Shown here in pieces: positions 1 to 11,085 of a DNA stretch of 64,000 bases. The translations under genes were made by a program, and so were the position numbers. The stretch is from Simmondsia chinensis (Eukaryota > Streptophyta > Magnoliopsida > Caryophyllales > Simmondsiaceae): NCBI GenBank assembly GCA_018398585.1, contig JAGTTD010000013.1:6296492-6360491 (forward strand), given 5' to 3'. Numbering within the stretch: position 1 is the stretch's first letter; every line of letters begins with the position of its first letter. Under the pieces are notes generated by a model that was not told the DNA's origin, ran no database searches, and was given only the letters and a program-made list of their open reading frames with translations.

Positions 1-47
1 AATGGGTACACTCGATCCCGACCCAGATGACCTGTTAGCCACCTCTA
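1..47. mobile_element. Terminal fragment of a hAT-like element
   Basis: The window opens in GGGTA/GACCC-rich sequence that ends with GCCACCTCTA. The hAT-type element at 18458-19140 has the same terminal sequence. The rest of the copy lies outside the window, so its target duplication cannot be checked. Confidence 0.35.
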
Positions 48-797
48 TTAATTATTACTTGTTTTCTATTTGTAATATCAAATAATGAACTAAAATATTT
101 AAGTGTCTGTGTTGTCTGATAGAAAATGTTTTCCTTTTGGAAAATATTGCTTCTCTAAATTTTTGAAATGAAAATATATTTTTCATAGAATTTTTTTTTA
201 TAATTATGAGGAAGAGATCCTTGTGAGTGTACAGGAGCAAATCTTCCAATCAATATGAAAACCAAAAGAAACAAAAGAAAACCAAGAGACAAAGGCCAAT
301 ATTGACCCTAATTGAGCTACACGTTATGTTCAAATTTAAGCTAAAGCCACCTAGTTTTCCCTATGGTCCGCTTTGAAGGCAATGCCTTGGAATGAACGAT
401 GTGGTATGACAAATCTGAGTATGGGAATGGTATTAGGAACTAATATGCTATGGTCTTTCATACAGTGATAAATGGATATGTCTGTTCAACCCACTAGAGT
501 TGGGAATCGAGTGATGACCCTCAATTTACAATGTGTATGATGCCTGACCAATCAGTAGTAGAGTTCTTTAGAAATCGTTTCATATAGTTTTAAAAAGCAC
601 TACAATTATATTAAATTGTATGAGACAAACGTGCAGCCTATTTGATAATAATGCAAGGTTGGGAATGTATTATTATGATGGAAATGGATCTCTTTGTCGA
701 GTAGGAAAAATATGAAAAATTCACACAATCAAGTATAATAGAAGCGCAAAATCAATGAAACAACGAAAAATAATACACCATATTTTAATGTGGAAAC
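48..797. other. Intergenic DNA, no gene recognised
   Basis: This is AT-rich DNA with only short chance reading frames. From about 730 to 797 it resembles the left part of a dispersed repeat (GTGGAAAC) that resumes at 1382, so the LTR at 798-1381 has inserted into an older repeat. Confidence 0.5.
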
Positions 798-1381
798 TGT
801 TAGGATATGTCTCAAATTCCTCGGATTTATGAAGAGGGGTGAGAAGCCAATTGATCGGGAAGTACGCAGAGAGCATACAGATCCAGTGAATCAGCCGATT
901 GATCGAGAGTTACTGATCGATCGGGAGCCCAAACACAAGTGCCCTAGTACGCTTAGTATAAATAGACGTTGTGGGTTTCAGTTTTAGGTATCCGAAAAAA
1001 GTTCAGCCGTCATTAAGAGAGAGAGAGGAAGTGTCCCTATAATTCTTCCATAGATCTCGTTCATAGGAAGTGTCTTTATAATTCTTCTATTATTTTGATC
1101 AATAAAGAATCTCCATCTCTGCCCGTGGTTTTTTCCCTCTCGATTGAAGAGTGGTTTTCCACGTAAATCTCTATGTTTTTCATTTATTCTCTTTTATCTT
1201 GTTATTTATTTCTCTTGTGTATTATAGTATTTGAATCAAATCCAATTCTTGGGTGTTAAGTTCCGCATTAGGAAGATATTATTTCCTTTACAAATTGGTA
1301 TCATAGCATATCAGATTTGTCCAGATTCCTAACAAATTGGTATCCGAGTATAACAAATTTGTTCAAGATTTTTTCCTTACA
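798..1381 (+). mobile_element. LTR-retrotransposon remnant (LTR plus primer-binding site) with target duplication
   Basis: The LTR begins TGTTAGGATATG and ends CCTTTACA at 1292. It is followed by a primer-binding-like site, TTGGTATCATAGC. A second similar site (TTGGTATCCGAG) and a second end, TTCCTTACA, follow at 1381. The 5-bp sequence GAAAC lies on both sides (793-797 and 1382-1386), which marks one insertion unit. No internal coding region remains, so this is probably a solo-LTR-type recombinant or a large deletion. The U3 part (848-930) carries GATCGATCGG-like words. The family is not identified; the primer site points to copia-type initiator-Met tRNA priming. Confidence 0.6.
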
Positions 1382-1539
1382 GAAACCCAATCTCAACTAG
1401 AAGGAAAAACCTCGGGACCTAATGGGTGCCTCAATCTACTATGAAATTTAAGGACTACAATCTCTCAATATAACCCCTAAACCCTATATACAATCATCAA
1501 CCTCATCAACATTAATGTGACTATTGCATGATAAGTCAC
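1382..1539. repeat. Dispersed repeat and left edge of a minisatellite
   Basis: The first part continues the repeat interrupted by the LTR at 798-1381. The last part (about 1515-1539) is half a unit of the roughly 41-bp minisatellite that resumes at 7855. The gypsy element at 1540-7849 therefore inserted into that array. Confidence 0.4.
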
Positions 1540-2897
1540 TCATGTGTTTTAAAAGTGTATTTTAAAACCATCTACTCGTAAGAGTACGAGTTCGTCTTAG
1601 CTTCATCGTGTATACGGATAGTGTCCACAGGGAATCGTTGTTAAGTTAGAACTAACGCTTAACGAATGGGTGAAAATCTGTTGTTTTTGGGTTGGTTCAA
1701 GTTATCAAGTAAAAAAAAGCAATTAAACAATGAAAGGGATGTTAATTCAATTAAGGATAATTTAGGAGGTGAATTCAGGAGAGCTCTCTATGTATCCTGT
1801 GATTATATTTTACTTAGGGCGATAACTTGAAGGACTTAAGCTACAAGCTCTAAGCTTGGATTAATATATAAATTAGGGCTCATGGTAATAAACTAGTCTA
1901 AAGGCATAACCTATCTTATTACCCTAAGTGTAACATAGGTTGTCTCATTAGCACTACTTAATTCATTTGTTACTCCTAATTTAATATTAACTATATAAAA
2001 GATTGTGCTTAGGGTTGGGTACAACCTCAACCCTAACCACGAGTGGAAATCTGTTATGTTATAGTCTAGGCTACAAACACTAGACTAATCGCTGTAAAGT
2101 TGGAGATCTAGACGTGGCTACAAGCACACATACAGTAGTACCAAACAATCACAAATAACTCCCCATAGGGGTACGAATATAACATAACTAAATTATCATC
2201 TAGCAAAATACAAAACAGAGATACGTACGGCTACCCGTCCTTCATCCCTAAACTAAAGCATCTACTCCTCCATGGGAGTTTTACATATCATATAATTCAA
2301 ATAAAAGAAAAACAGTGCGTAAAACAAACTAGAAGTAAAGACTCCCTCAATCTTGTGTTAACGTTCATCCCGGCCTGAATCCTCCCAGTACTCTGACCAC
2401 TTGCGCTTCGGCGTTTGAGAACATGTAGATCTTGCAGTGGTTTCGGGCTTGAGAGGAGGGGAAGAGGAGTGGCAAAAGATACCCCCAAAAATGGGTCCCC
2501 ATTTCTCTATTTATAATGCGGGCGCTTTTAGGGTTATGCGTGCAGAGCTGTCGTCGATCAATCAGGAGTTTGGGCCAATCGATTGGATAACAGTGCCGAT
2601 CGATCGGTGAGGTCTCTGTAAAAATGCTGATCAATCGGTACTGTTGGTCGATCGATCAGAGGGCTGATGGCTTGGTTCATCGAATTGGATCCTGATGAGT
2701 CTTCTTTTTTTTTTTCCGCACATGGTTGTGTTTCTCCGAATAGTTTTCAAATGTACTTGCTGTTGTCGTTATTCATCCTTTGTTTTCTCTAATATATTTC
2801 AAGAATAAAGGTACCTAAATGACAATCAAATCCCACATGTAGAAGCCGAATATATAGCAGGAATGGGAATAAAGTATGTAAACGATGAGGCATATCA
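1540..2897 (-). repeat. 3' LTR of the Athila-like element
   Basis: This 1358-bp LTR begins TGATATGCC on the - strand, and its far end (CACATGA) is a one-base variant of the CACATCA end of the partner LTR. It contains a cluster of palindromic GATCGATC words at about 2556-2660. It has about 100 bp more than the 5' LTR, including a stretch near 1920-1966 that is missing from the partner. Confidence 0.8.
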
Positions 2898-3879
2898 ACA
2901 TCTCCAAACCCACACCTTGCTTGTCCTCAAGCAAGATTGACTTAAACTAGATAATGATAAAAAAAAAAAAAAAATTAGTCAGGCATATAATGGCAAGGGT
3001 CACTTGTAGAAATTATTGTCCAACCATATTTGAAGGTGTACTTGAGAGTAAAAAATCCTTATGTCACGCTATTATTGTATTGGTTCTAACTCAAGTTCCA
3101 GTTATTGATGTCTTTTTACTAGCGAGTAAGCTTAAAACTTCTCTCCCCTTCTTCTTATTTCAAAACATCCAAGTTCAAGGTGAAATAGAGAGAATAAGTA
3201 AAGGAATCGGTTATCCTAACCCTTTCACCGCTAATCAACAACGAAATCGGGAAAAAAAAAAAAAAAATTCTCTTTTCTCTCTTATTTTACCCCTCTTTTT
3301 TTTTTTTTTTTTTCCTTTCACAGTCAAACGTGTCTCTCTCAGACCCATGTAGCGAGTTTTCGGCAGACAGCTCCCGATCCAGTTGGCTCAAGGTACAAGG
3401 TTTTAAGAGACCCCTACAGACCTAATGGCTCAAGTCTGAGGAATTCGCAGCCCAATATGTTGGCACATACCCCTTTTTTTTTATTAGATATTAGTGCTTA
3501 TTATAGTGACCAAAAGAGTTGATTCTTTTTAAGCTTTCCCTGTGACCCATGTGGTGAGATTTTAAATGACAGCTCCCGATCTAGTTGGCTCAAGGTACCA
3601 GGTTTTAAGAGACCCCTACGGGCTTACTTGCTCGAGACACAGGGGCTACAAGAATCTACGAGTCACCCTTTTTTTAAAGGAGTACTCAAGATAAAGAGAT
3701 AGGCTGAAAACCATTTTTAAAACACATCAAGGAATGATAATAAAGTATGTAAACGAATTCATTAAGGTTTTTTTTTTAAGGGAGTACTCAAGAAGCTACC
3801 ACCCTAAAATATGTATTTTTAGGGCCAAATGACACCCTTCTTGTGATTATTGCATCTGACCTAACTGAAATATAGGAAT
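2898..3879 (-). repeat. Non-coding 3' internal region with a ~202-bp direct repeat
   Basis: No retroviral domain can be read here. A block starting GACCCATGT occurs at about 3342-3458 and again at 3544-3660. Both copies carry the phrase CAGCTCCCGATC and then TTTTAAGAGACCCCTAC. Long T and A runs surround them. The RT-RNase H-integrase coding region expected at this position is absent. Confidence 0.6.
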
Positions 3880-4233
3880 CTAGGTTGTTAGTTGTCCTAC
3901 ATAGCCATAAACGAGCCATAGGGTGGTCGGGAGAGGTTTGAGTTCCAATGCCGGTGGACACTCAATTGATGGTTTTGCGGGTTCACTACAAAGGCTAGTT
4001 AGGGGTTCGAAAATCGGACCCCTAGCCTCAATTCTCATAATCTCCCGCACATCAAAAAAGTCATCAATATTAGTATCATCACCAAAATTAGCCAAAGTAC
4101 ATGAATCAGATAATTCACCGCCTTTGATTAAGTTAGAGGATACCGACTCAACCAAAGGGTCATTAGCATCGACCATGAAACAATCAAAGTCATCCTCATT
4201 ACCAGGGAACCTACTAACATTCGACACATTCAA
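3880..4233 (-). pseudogene. Athila-like pol linker between protease and (missing) RT
   Basis: The frame contains PPALELKPLPTTL, which matches the proline-rich PPxLELKPLP linker that normally precedes reverse transcriptase in Athila-type polyproteins. The reading frame then stops where RT should begin. This shows that pol was cut off at the linker and was not merely mutated beyond recognition. Confidence 0.6.
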
Positions 4234-4343
4234 TTGACTTTAAGATTCCCAAACGAAACTTGTAACACCCCAATTCTACAATGAATGATAGCATCGACCC
4301 TTGCTAAGAACGGGCGTCCTAAAATGACGGGGGTATGGTTCCT

Positions 4344-5000
4344 CTAATGAGGGATGGGATCCATGTCTAGCATGATAAAGTCGATGGGGAAGATGAACTT
4401 ATCAACTTTGACAAGTACATCTTCCGGCATCCCTCTAGGTAAACACTTTGATGTGTCCGCCAATTGGAGTGTAACACTAGTTGGCTTGAAATCCCTCATG
4501 CCCAATTCCTGAAAGATTGAGTACGGGATGAGGTTCATGCTGGCCCCTAAATCCAAAAGAGCTCGACTCATGTAGCTCTCTCCTATGATGCATGGGACTG
4601 TAAAAGCTCTCAGATCTCTACACTTGGGCAGGATGCCTGAAACTACAATGCTGCTCACTTTTTTAGTGAGCTGGACCTTCCTAGGGATGTGAGCTTGCAC
4701 TTTCTTCTTTCTAACCCATAGATCCTTGAGAAACTTAGCATATATGGGGACATGCTTAATAGCGTCAATCAACGGCAAGTTGATCTTGACATCTATAAAC
4801 AAGTCCAGTAGCTCAGCTCTCATTGGGTCGCCCTTGTCCTTTGATCCTAGAAGAGCCGTAGACAAAGGAATGATGGGCTCAAGTGGTGAGTCCAACAAAG
4901 GTGTAGGTACTCCATCCTTATTAGCAGTGAGAGGTGGAGTCCTATCCTCTCGCTCAACTTCTATCTCTACCTCTCTCAAGTCATCCTCACTTGTGACCAA
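4344..5000 (-). pseudogene. Gag C-terminus and aspartic protease of the Athila-like element
   Basis: In the 218-residue frame, DLGAS at residues 150-154 is the Athila form of the retroviral aspartic protease active site (usually DTG/DSG). It is followed by MNLIPYSIF and a VTLQLAD segment typical of the family, then by EDVLVKVDKFIFPIDF. The upstream 100 residues are acidic linker. The enzyme would cleave the gag-pol polyprotein inside the particle. Further domains downstream are lost. Confidence 0.75.
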
Positions 5001-6306
5001 AACAACCTTAGCCTGCTAGTTATTGATGCTCCCCTAGGATTAGCAAAAGGTCGGAAGGGTAACCTCCCTTCCTCTCTTCTGTTCATGGCCTGAGCTAACT
5101 GTCATAATTGGTTCTCTATCTTACAAATTGACTGCAAATGAGAATGAACCAACTGTTGGTTCTCCTCTATTAAGAGGAGTATACACTTCTCAAATAGAGA
5201 AGTGTAGCTTGGAGGTTGGGGCAGAGGATTAGCGTTAGAAACTGGAGGGTTAGAAGAAGAGCCATACCTTTACCCTCCCTGAAAACCGGGAGGGTGCGGT
5301 TTACCTACGAATCTTAGTGTTGGCTGTCTCATGGCTGGGTTCGGATTAGCATTCTGTCTCCATGAGAAGTTTAAATGGTTGCGCCACCGTAGATTATAGG
5401 TGTTTGAGTAAGGGTTGTTGTTCCTCGAATACTCCTGAGTTGTATAAACCTAGTCCTGCACATACTCGGGAAACTGTGACGCATACAGACAATCAAACAC
5501 AGAGTAATCCTCACCTGAATAAATGTTGCACAGAGTAACACCATCATATGATGATTCATCTAAGTTAACTGGATGCACATTAGTGGGGTTTGTTAAGTGC
5601 ATCTAGTTGTGAAATAACATCATCACGGGGTTCTACTTCGTAGACACCACGTGTGTTTTCCCTAACCACCCTTGCAGAAGAGGCTTGGTGGAGGGAATGT
5701 TCACCGAGGCACCCAAAAAGCGTCCAAGCCGTGTCCTTATCTTGCTGGTTAAATGCTCTCCCGCATGAAGTATTAACCATTTGTTTGTTCAAAGCGCTAA
5801 GACCATCATAGAAATTCTGAACAAGAGCCCACTTGGGCGATCTATTATGGGGACAACTTCTAAGAAGTTCCTTGAACCTGTCCCAACTCTCGTGAAACCT
5901 CTCCTAGTCCTTTTGTTCAAAATTGTTTATAGCGCGCCTAATAGCCATCTTTCTCGCTTTAGGAAAAAACTTGACCAGGAAGCATTGTTGAAGGTCATTT
6001 TAAGTGGTGATTTCACCCCTGGGTAAGGATTCAAACCACCTCTTCGCTACGTCCTTGAACGAGAATTGAAAAAAGATGTAGTCTAACCGCATCCTTCGAG
6101 ACACCTTGATAATGGCAGGTTTCACAAATTTCAAGGAATGCATCAAGGTGCTCGTATGGGCTCTTAATCGGCTTCCCATAGAAAGTGAGAAGCATGTTGA
6201 TGATTCCAGGGTTAAGTTCGAAGTTTGCATTACCCACGGCGGGTAACGTAACTCCGGTACATTTGGGGAATGAAGTGGTCCCCAATCGTACGTGGCGCAT
6301 TTTCAT
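5001..6306 (-). pseudogene. Broken gag gene of the Athila-like element
   Basis: The N-terminal piece (6306-6031) has the capsid-like pattern HLDAFLEICETCHYQGVSKDA. It continues in another frame with RWFESLPRGEITT (to about 6000), so there is a frameshift. A middle piece (5792-5580) has GVYEVEPRDDVISQLDAL, also typical of Athila gag. The zinc-knuckle-side region near 5400-5300 shows NPYSNTYN and WRNH phrases with in-frame stops. The capsid would package element RNA, but this copy cannot make a complete protein. Confidence 0.7.
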
Positions 6307-6570
6307 CGGCCATGGTTTGTTGTGTATTCTCGCCTACTTCGGATCGCCTCACAATAGACAACGCTCGCTCAATTTCCGGAATGTAAGTAACAACTTGGGA
6401 TCAAGCGAATGCCTACTATGCAAGCAATACTGAAGCCGAGTTGGATCCACGCTGACCAGGACTTAAGAACCACTCATAAGAAAAACTATGAAAAACAACT
6501 AAACGCAATAAACAAAGAGCAAACAAAAAAGAGTTCGTTAGTCTCTAATTCTAATTTAGCAAACTGATTC

Positions 6571-6586
6571 TCCGGCAACGGCGCCA
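6571..6586 (-). other. Primer-binding site of the Athila-like element
   Basis: On the - strand the site reads TGGCGCCGTTGCCGGA and lies 6 bp inside the 5' LTR end. Athila-type gypsy elements use this sequence to pair with the 3' end of a tRNA. It fixes the element's orientation. Confidence 0.8.
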
Positions 6587-6592
6587 AAAACT

Positions 6593-7849
6593 TGATGTGT
6601 TTTAAAAGTGTATTTTAAAACCGTCTACTCGCAAGTGTACAAGTTCGTCATAGCTTCGTCAGGTATACGGGTCGTGTCCATAGGGAATTGTCATTAAGTT
6701 AGAACTAATGCTTAATGAATAGGTGAAAATCAGTTGTTTTTGGGTTAGGTTAGTTATCAAGTAAATAAAAGCAATTAAACATTGAAAGGGATGTCAATTC
6801 AATTAAAAATAGTTTAGGGGGTGAATTCAGGGTAGCTCTACATGTATCCCGTGATTATGTTTTACTTAGGGCGATAACTTGAAGGACTTAGGCTATACGC
6901 TCTAAGCCTGGGTTAATATATAAATTAGGGCTTAAGGTAATGAACTAATCTATAGGCATAACCTATCTTATCTTCCTTTGTTACTCCTAAATCAATATTA
7001 CCTATATACAAGATTGTGCTTAAGGTTGGGTACAACCTCAACCCTAACCACGTGAGGAAACCTGTTATATTATGGTCTAGGCTACAAGCACTAGTCTAAT
7101 CGTTGCAAAGTTGGAGATCTAGACATGGCTACAAGAGCACATGCAGAAATACCAAACAATCATAAATAACTCCCTACAGGTGTGCGAATATAATATAACT
7201 AAATTGTCATCTAACAAAATACAAAACGGAGATACGGACGGCTACCCGTCATTTATCTCTAAACTAAAGCATCTACTCCTCCATTGGAGTTTTACACATC
7301 ATATAATTCAAATAAAAGAAAAACAATGCGTAAAATAAACTAGAAGTAAAGACTCCCTCAATCTTGTGCTGACGTTGATCCCGGCCTGAATTCTCTCTGT
7401 ACTCTGACCACTTGCGTTTCGGCGTTTGAGAACACGTAGATCTTGTAGTGGCTTCGGGCTCGAGAGGAGGGGAAGAGGAGTGCCAAAAGATACCCCCAAA
7501 AAGGGGTCCCTCTCTCTATTTACAATGCGGGCACTTTTAGTGTTACGCGTGTAGAGCTATCGCCGATCGATCGGATAACAATGCCGATCGATCAGTACTG
7601 TTGGCCGATTGATCAGAGGGCTCACTGCTTGGTTCATCGAAATGGACCCGATAAGTCTTCCTTTTTTGTGCACGTGGTTGGGTTTCTCCGAATAGTCTTG
7701 AAATGTACTTGCTTTCGCCGTTATTCATCCTCTGTTTGCTCTGATGTGTTCAAAGAATAAATGTACCTAAATGACAATCAAAACCCGCATGTAGAAGCCG
7801 AATATATCGCAGGAATGAGAATAATTTATGTAAATGATCAGGCATATCA
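6593..7849 (-). repeat. 5' LTR of the Athila-like element
   Basis: This 1257-bp LTR runs from TGATATGCC to CACATCA on the - strand. It is clearly homologous to the LTR at 1540-2897, with many substitutions and several indels, so the insertion is not recent. Palindromic CCGATCGATCGG words occur near 7562-7615. Element transcription should start within this LTR and run toward lower coordinates. Confidence 0.8.
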
Positions 7850-7854
7850 GTTAC

Positions 7855-8035
7855 CAGCCCTCTTTAAGTGTAACTGCTGCATGGCGAGTCACCAACCCTG
7901 TCAAAGTGTAGCTATTGCACGGTGAGCCACTAACCCTCTCAAAGTGTAACTACTACACAACGAGTCACCACCCCTCTTTAATGTAGCTTTTGCACGGCCA
8001 GCCACCAATCCTTTCAAAACATAATTTTGGAAAGA
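7855..8035. repeat. ~41-bp minisatellite
   Basis: About four imperfect units share the plan GTGTAACTGCTGCATGGCGAG, then a TCACCAACCCTCTCAAA-like part. A half unit remains at 1515-1539 on the far side of the Athila-like element, so the array predates that insertion. Confidence 0.65.
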
Positions 8036-8598
8036 GGAAGCTACTAAACTCTCATCAGCTCTCAATTATAAAACCTTTCAATTCATCTCTCTTCTTGCCC
8101 AGGTGTACCCCTAGGCACCCTTTACAAAACTCTTGTTCTCAACATATTTTCCTCTCTTTTTCCACAGCTCTTAAATAACAATGTTGCCTAATCATACTAA
8201 TAATCAAATCTCAATTAGATTAGGTAACTAAATCATATCAAATATTCTCTTAAATTATATCTAAATCAAATTAGATTAATATTAATTTTAAAATATCCTG
8301 AAAAAAATGACTTCTTTCTAAAAGAAGGAAGATTTCTTCTCCATGTAAGAAATGATTTTTCTTTTTAGCAATTGATGCATGGGATTTATGTACAAGAATA
8401 ATACAAATAGAGCATAAAAGGGTTCTTGGGAAACTAAATGTAGTCTCAACATTACTTTATAAACTACAGGGTTGTTTGCTACCAGGAAATAACATAGGAA
8501 TTTAGAATTCACAAAATATGGGCCTTAGTCCTTTTATTTGCTTATAGAAAAATTGGTAGAAATTGAGAAATGAAAATTATTGGGAAGTTCTAATTCAT
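8036..8598. other. Intergenic, no gene recognised
   Basis: This is AT-rich sequence without a reading frame or repeat that I recognise. It ends at the left copy of the target duplication of the LINE at 8614. Confidence 0.5.
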
Positions 8599-8613
8599 AT
8601 CTTATACATGAAC

Positions 8614-9267
8614 ACGTCAGAGTTTTGTATGGAGAGACTCAGTGGAGGAGGGATGAGAAAAGGAAAAGGACTACTGACAAAAAGGGAGAGAAAAGCGCAG
8701 AAGCACAAGAAAAAAGAGAGTGGAAAGCGCGAGCTTCAGAAATTTCTTGAGGACATGTCGCCTAGGAAAAGTACGCCGAAAAATAACAAGGCATCAGACA
8801 AACGAAAAAAGGGGAAGGAAAGGAAACCGGGAAGAAGAAGAAACGGAATAGGGAGAATCGATACGACAAGATCTCGGAAGTAAAGTTTGATGAGTTGATC
8901 CTTCAAGCGGAGCGGGCAATTGACATGGGAAGAAGAGTTGGTTTTAATTTCGATGGTTTCAACCTACCCATGGTGGCAGATCTGCTACCTAAATGAGGTG
9001 GGTGGTTTTGTGGTTGAGGTTCAGTCCTGCTTCGGTTTCCCGCGCTGGTCGTTTGGTTCTTTTTCTTTTGGGTTCCCGGTCTAAACTTGTTTTGTGCGCG
9101 TCTTAAGTAGCGTGTGCTCGGTGTCTGTTTTTTCGGGTTTGGGTGTTTTGGTTTTGTTGCTTTTTTGTTTCCCCTTTTGTTCCCCCCTGCGTTTACGGAG
9201 TGGCCTAGGCCTCATCTTTTCGAGCTGCCTGTCTGATCTTCGGCTTTGCCGATATTTATCCAAAAAA
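8614..9267 (+). mobile_element. 5'-truncated LINE with short ORF tail and poly(A)
   Basis: A perfect 15-bp duplication, ATCTTATACATGAAC, flanks the insert (8599-8613 and 9268-9282), and the right end has the A-run CCAAAAAAA. Both show target-primed retrotransposition. Inside, a lysine/arginine-rich frame includes KRELQKFLEDMSP. After a frameshift it ends with a conserved tail resembling FDELILQAERAIDMG then VGFNFDGF. The copy at 36773-37349 has the same arrangement with YDERILSAERVIEIG and INFDGF. A T-rich 3' UTR follows. No RT is present. The encoded protein is not identified beyond being the end of a LINE-type ORF. Confidence 0.75.
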
Positions 9268-9282
9268 ATCTTATACATGAAC

Positions 9283-9622
9283 TAACTTACATAGGAGTGG
9301 TTAGGTAACATCTAATTTCCAAGAACTCCTATTTCTCATCTCGCCAACCAAATACAAATATGTAGAAAAAGTTGACACATAATTAAATTTTGGGAAATAC
9401 AACTTTCAGTAGAAACTTAATTCTTGACAATTTCTAACTTTATTAGACATTACTCAAAATATTTTCCGACCACTCATTAAATCAATTTAATTGATGTAAG
9501 AAACTTACTTTTTAAAAATTAAAAAAAGAAGAAAAATTTCATTAATCCGCATCAAAATATTTAAAATCAGAAGTACCTAATAAATTAATCAATAATTAAT
9601 CTAAAAATACCAAACTAGAAAA
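9283..9622. other. AT-rich intergenic, nothing recognised
   Basis: This AT-rich stretch has no coding or repeat signal that I can support. Confidence 0.5.
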
Positions 9623-9872
9623 GCAACATACCCAGTGACCCCATGGCTCCCGTCTAAGCAGGGTCGGGGGGGGGGGGGGGGGGGGGGGTTTACGGAGTCT
9701 TCCCCCCTTCAGGGTATTACCCCTTGAAGAGAGGCTATTTTCGAGTGCCCCCAATCCGAGGGTAAGGACTTCCTAGGAGATCACCCATTTAGGTACTGCT
9801 CTCGCCCAAGCACTCTTAACTTCGAAGTTTTAATGGGATCCAGTGACGGTTGGTACCCTATAAATAACCCAA
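9623..9872 (-). mobile_element. 5S-rRNA-headed SINE, copy 1
   Basis: On the - strand it begins GGGTTATTTATAGGGTACC and runs into a 5S-like block (GGATCCCATTAAAACTTCG, GTTAAGAGTGCTTGGGCGAG, GGGTGATCTCCTAGGAAGTCC). A tail follows with CTGAAGGGG and CTGCTTAGACGGGAGCC. The tail is interrupted by a 23-base homopolymer (G on the + strand, 9666-9688). I found no convincing target duplication for this copy. Confidence 0.75.
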
Positions 9873-10045
9873 TTATATGTCAATATACCAAAAAATAACC
9901 CAATTCTATTTTCTAACTAAAAAATAACCCAACTCTAACTTTTCTACAAAAAATTAACTCAAATTATTTTCTAACAAAAAATAACCCAACTCTAACTTTT
10001 TTACTAAGAAATAGCCCAACTCTAACTTTTTTACAAAAAAAAAAA
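9873..10045. repeat. Tandem AAAAATAACCCAACTCTAAC-type repeat
   Basis: Imperfect units of roughly 25-35 bp, each carrying AAATAACCCAA followed by CTAACTTTT, repeat about five times. This is not the telomeric TTTAGGG unit. Confidence 0.55.
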
Positions 10046-10280
10046 AACCAAAATCTAAAATTAATTTAAAAAAATACTGAATTGGTGGCTAAGTATGGCG
10101 TGTGGCATGACAATTTGACAAATTATTTTTCTTCTATGTATTTTTTGTTTGGCTTGATTTCTTTTCCCACCTAACCAAACTAAAAATACATTATTTTCGA
10201 TAATTGGATACAATCCCACAAAAAAACAATATCTCGAGGCACAGAACAAGCAAAACAACAGAGGAATACAACTAGAGAAC
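10046..10280. other. AT-rich spacer, nothing recognised
   Basis: I see no gene or repeat structure in this interval. Confidence 0.4.
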
Positions 10281-10840
10281 TAGGGCTGCAAATGAGCCGA
10301 GCTGAACCATAGCTTGCTCGGCTCAAGTCGTTAACTAAATGAGACCAGCTCGGTATCGGTATCATTTATTTAACCGAGCCGCATATCTGTGCTTAGCTCA
10401 GCTCGTTTACTAAATAAGACTAGCTCAGTATTGGTATCATTTAGACTTGATTATTTTGCAAGATGGCTCGTTGAGTTTCGCCAACTCATTGCACTCATTT
10501 ACTAGGCTCGTTAAGCTCATTTATTAGGCTTGTTATATTCATTTATGATTATTGTTACTTGAATTTTCAGAAAAGGATAATAAAATAAATTATGTATGGA
10601 AATGGGAAATAAAAAAAAAAGATACACATAACTCAGTTGCGCAATGTAGACATACGAGCCAATAATCGAGTTGGCTCATGAGCCCATAAGCGAGTCAGCT
10701 CGTGAGCCTTTCGAGCCGAGTCGGCTTTGATTTGATTGGCTCGTTTATTTAAATGAGCTGCCCTTAAATGAGTCCAGCAGGCTCTCGAGTCGACTTAGAT
10801 GAACCCAAGTCGAGCCTTTAACGAGTCGAGTCAAACCGTT
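10281..10840. mobile_element. Putative hAT-like element rich in GCTCG/GAGCC words
   Basis: The left end TAGGGCTGCAAATGAGCC resembles the TAGGG-type ends of the better supported hAT-like elements here. The interior repeats GCTCG, GAGCC and GAGTCG in both directions. A candidate right end (GAGCTGCCCTTA) lies near 10765, but the same words continue to about 10835. No matching 8-bp flanks were found, so the limits are uncertain. Confidence 0.4.
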
Positions 10841-11085
10841 TATGCGAAACGTACTAAAAATCAAAGAAATACCGAATAGATCAAAATGATTAAAAAAAAC
10901 AAAAGGCACTGCTTCTAAAGGATTAAAAAAAACAAAAGAACTCTCATAACGAGCATTAGCATTATTTCTCTGTAAGCCACTTGTCAGCTTCGTTTTATCA
11001 AGGATTAGTTTGGAACTTGTTCTGTTTATTTTAGTTATGGACAAGCTTACTAGAGACATTTTTAGTATATGCATTTTACGTATGA

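Larger units (their letters stand above)
1540..7849 (-). mobile_element. Athila-like Ty3/gypsy element lacking RT, RNase H and integrase
   Basis: Two LTRs (1540-2897 and 6593-7849) bound 3.7 kb of internal DNA read on the - strand. Flanking 5-bp sequences GTCAC (1535-1539) and GTTAC (7850-7854) fit a target duplication with one change. The primer-binding site beside the 5' LTR reads TGGCGCCGTTGCCGGA on the - strand, as in Athila-type elements. Gag and an aspartic protease can be recognised. No reverse transcriptase, RNase H or integrase is present between the protease (about 4.35 kb) and the 3' LTR. The gag frame is broken, so the copy is non-autonomous and degenerate. Confidence 0.85.

Noticed and set aside
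9873..10045. Interstitial telomeric repeat
   Set aside because: The unit is AAATAACCCAACTCTAACTTTT-like, not the plant telomere unit TTTAGGG/CCCTAAA in tandem.
10281..10840. A confirmed hAT insertion with target duplication
   Set aside because: Ends and words fit, but no matching 8-bp flanks were found, so it is listed only as putative.
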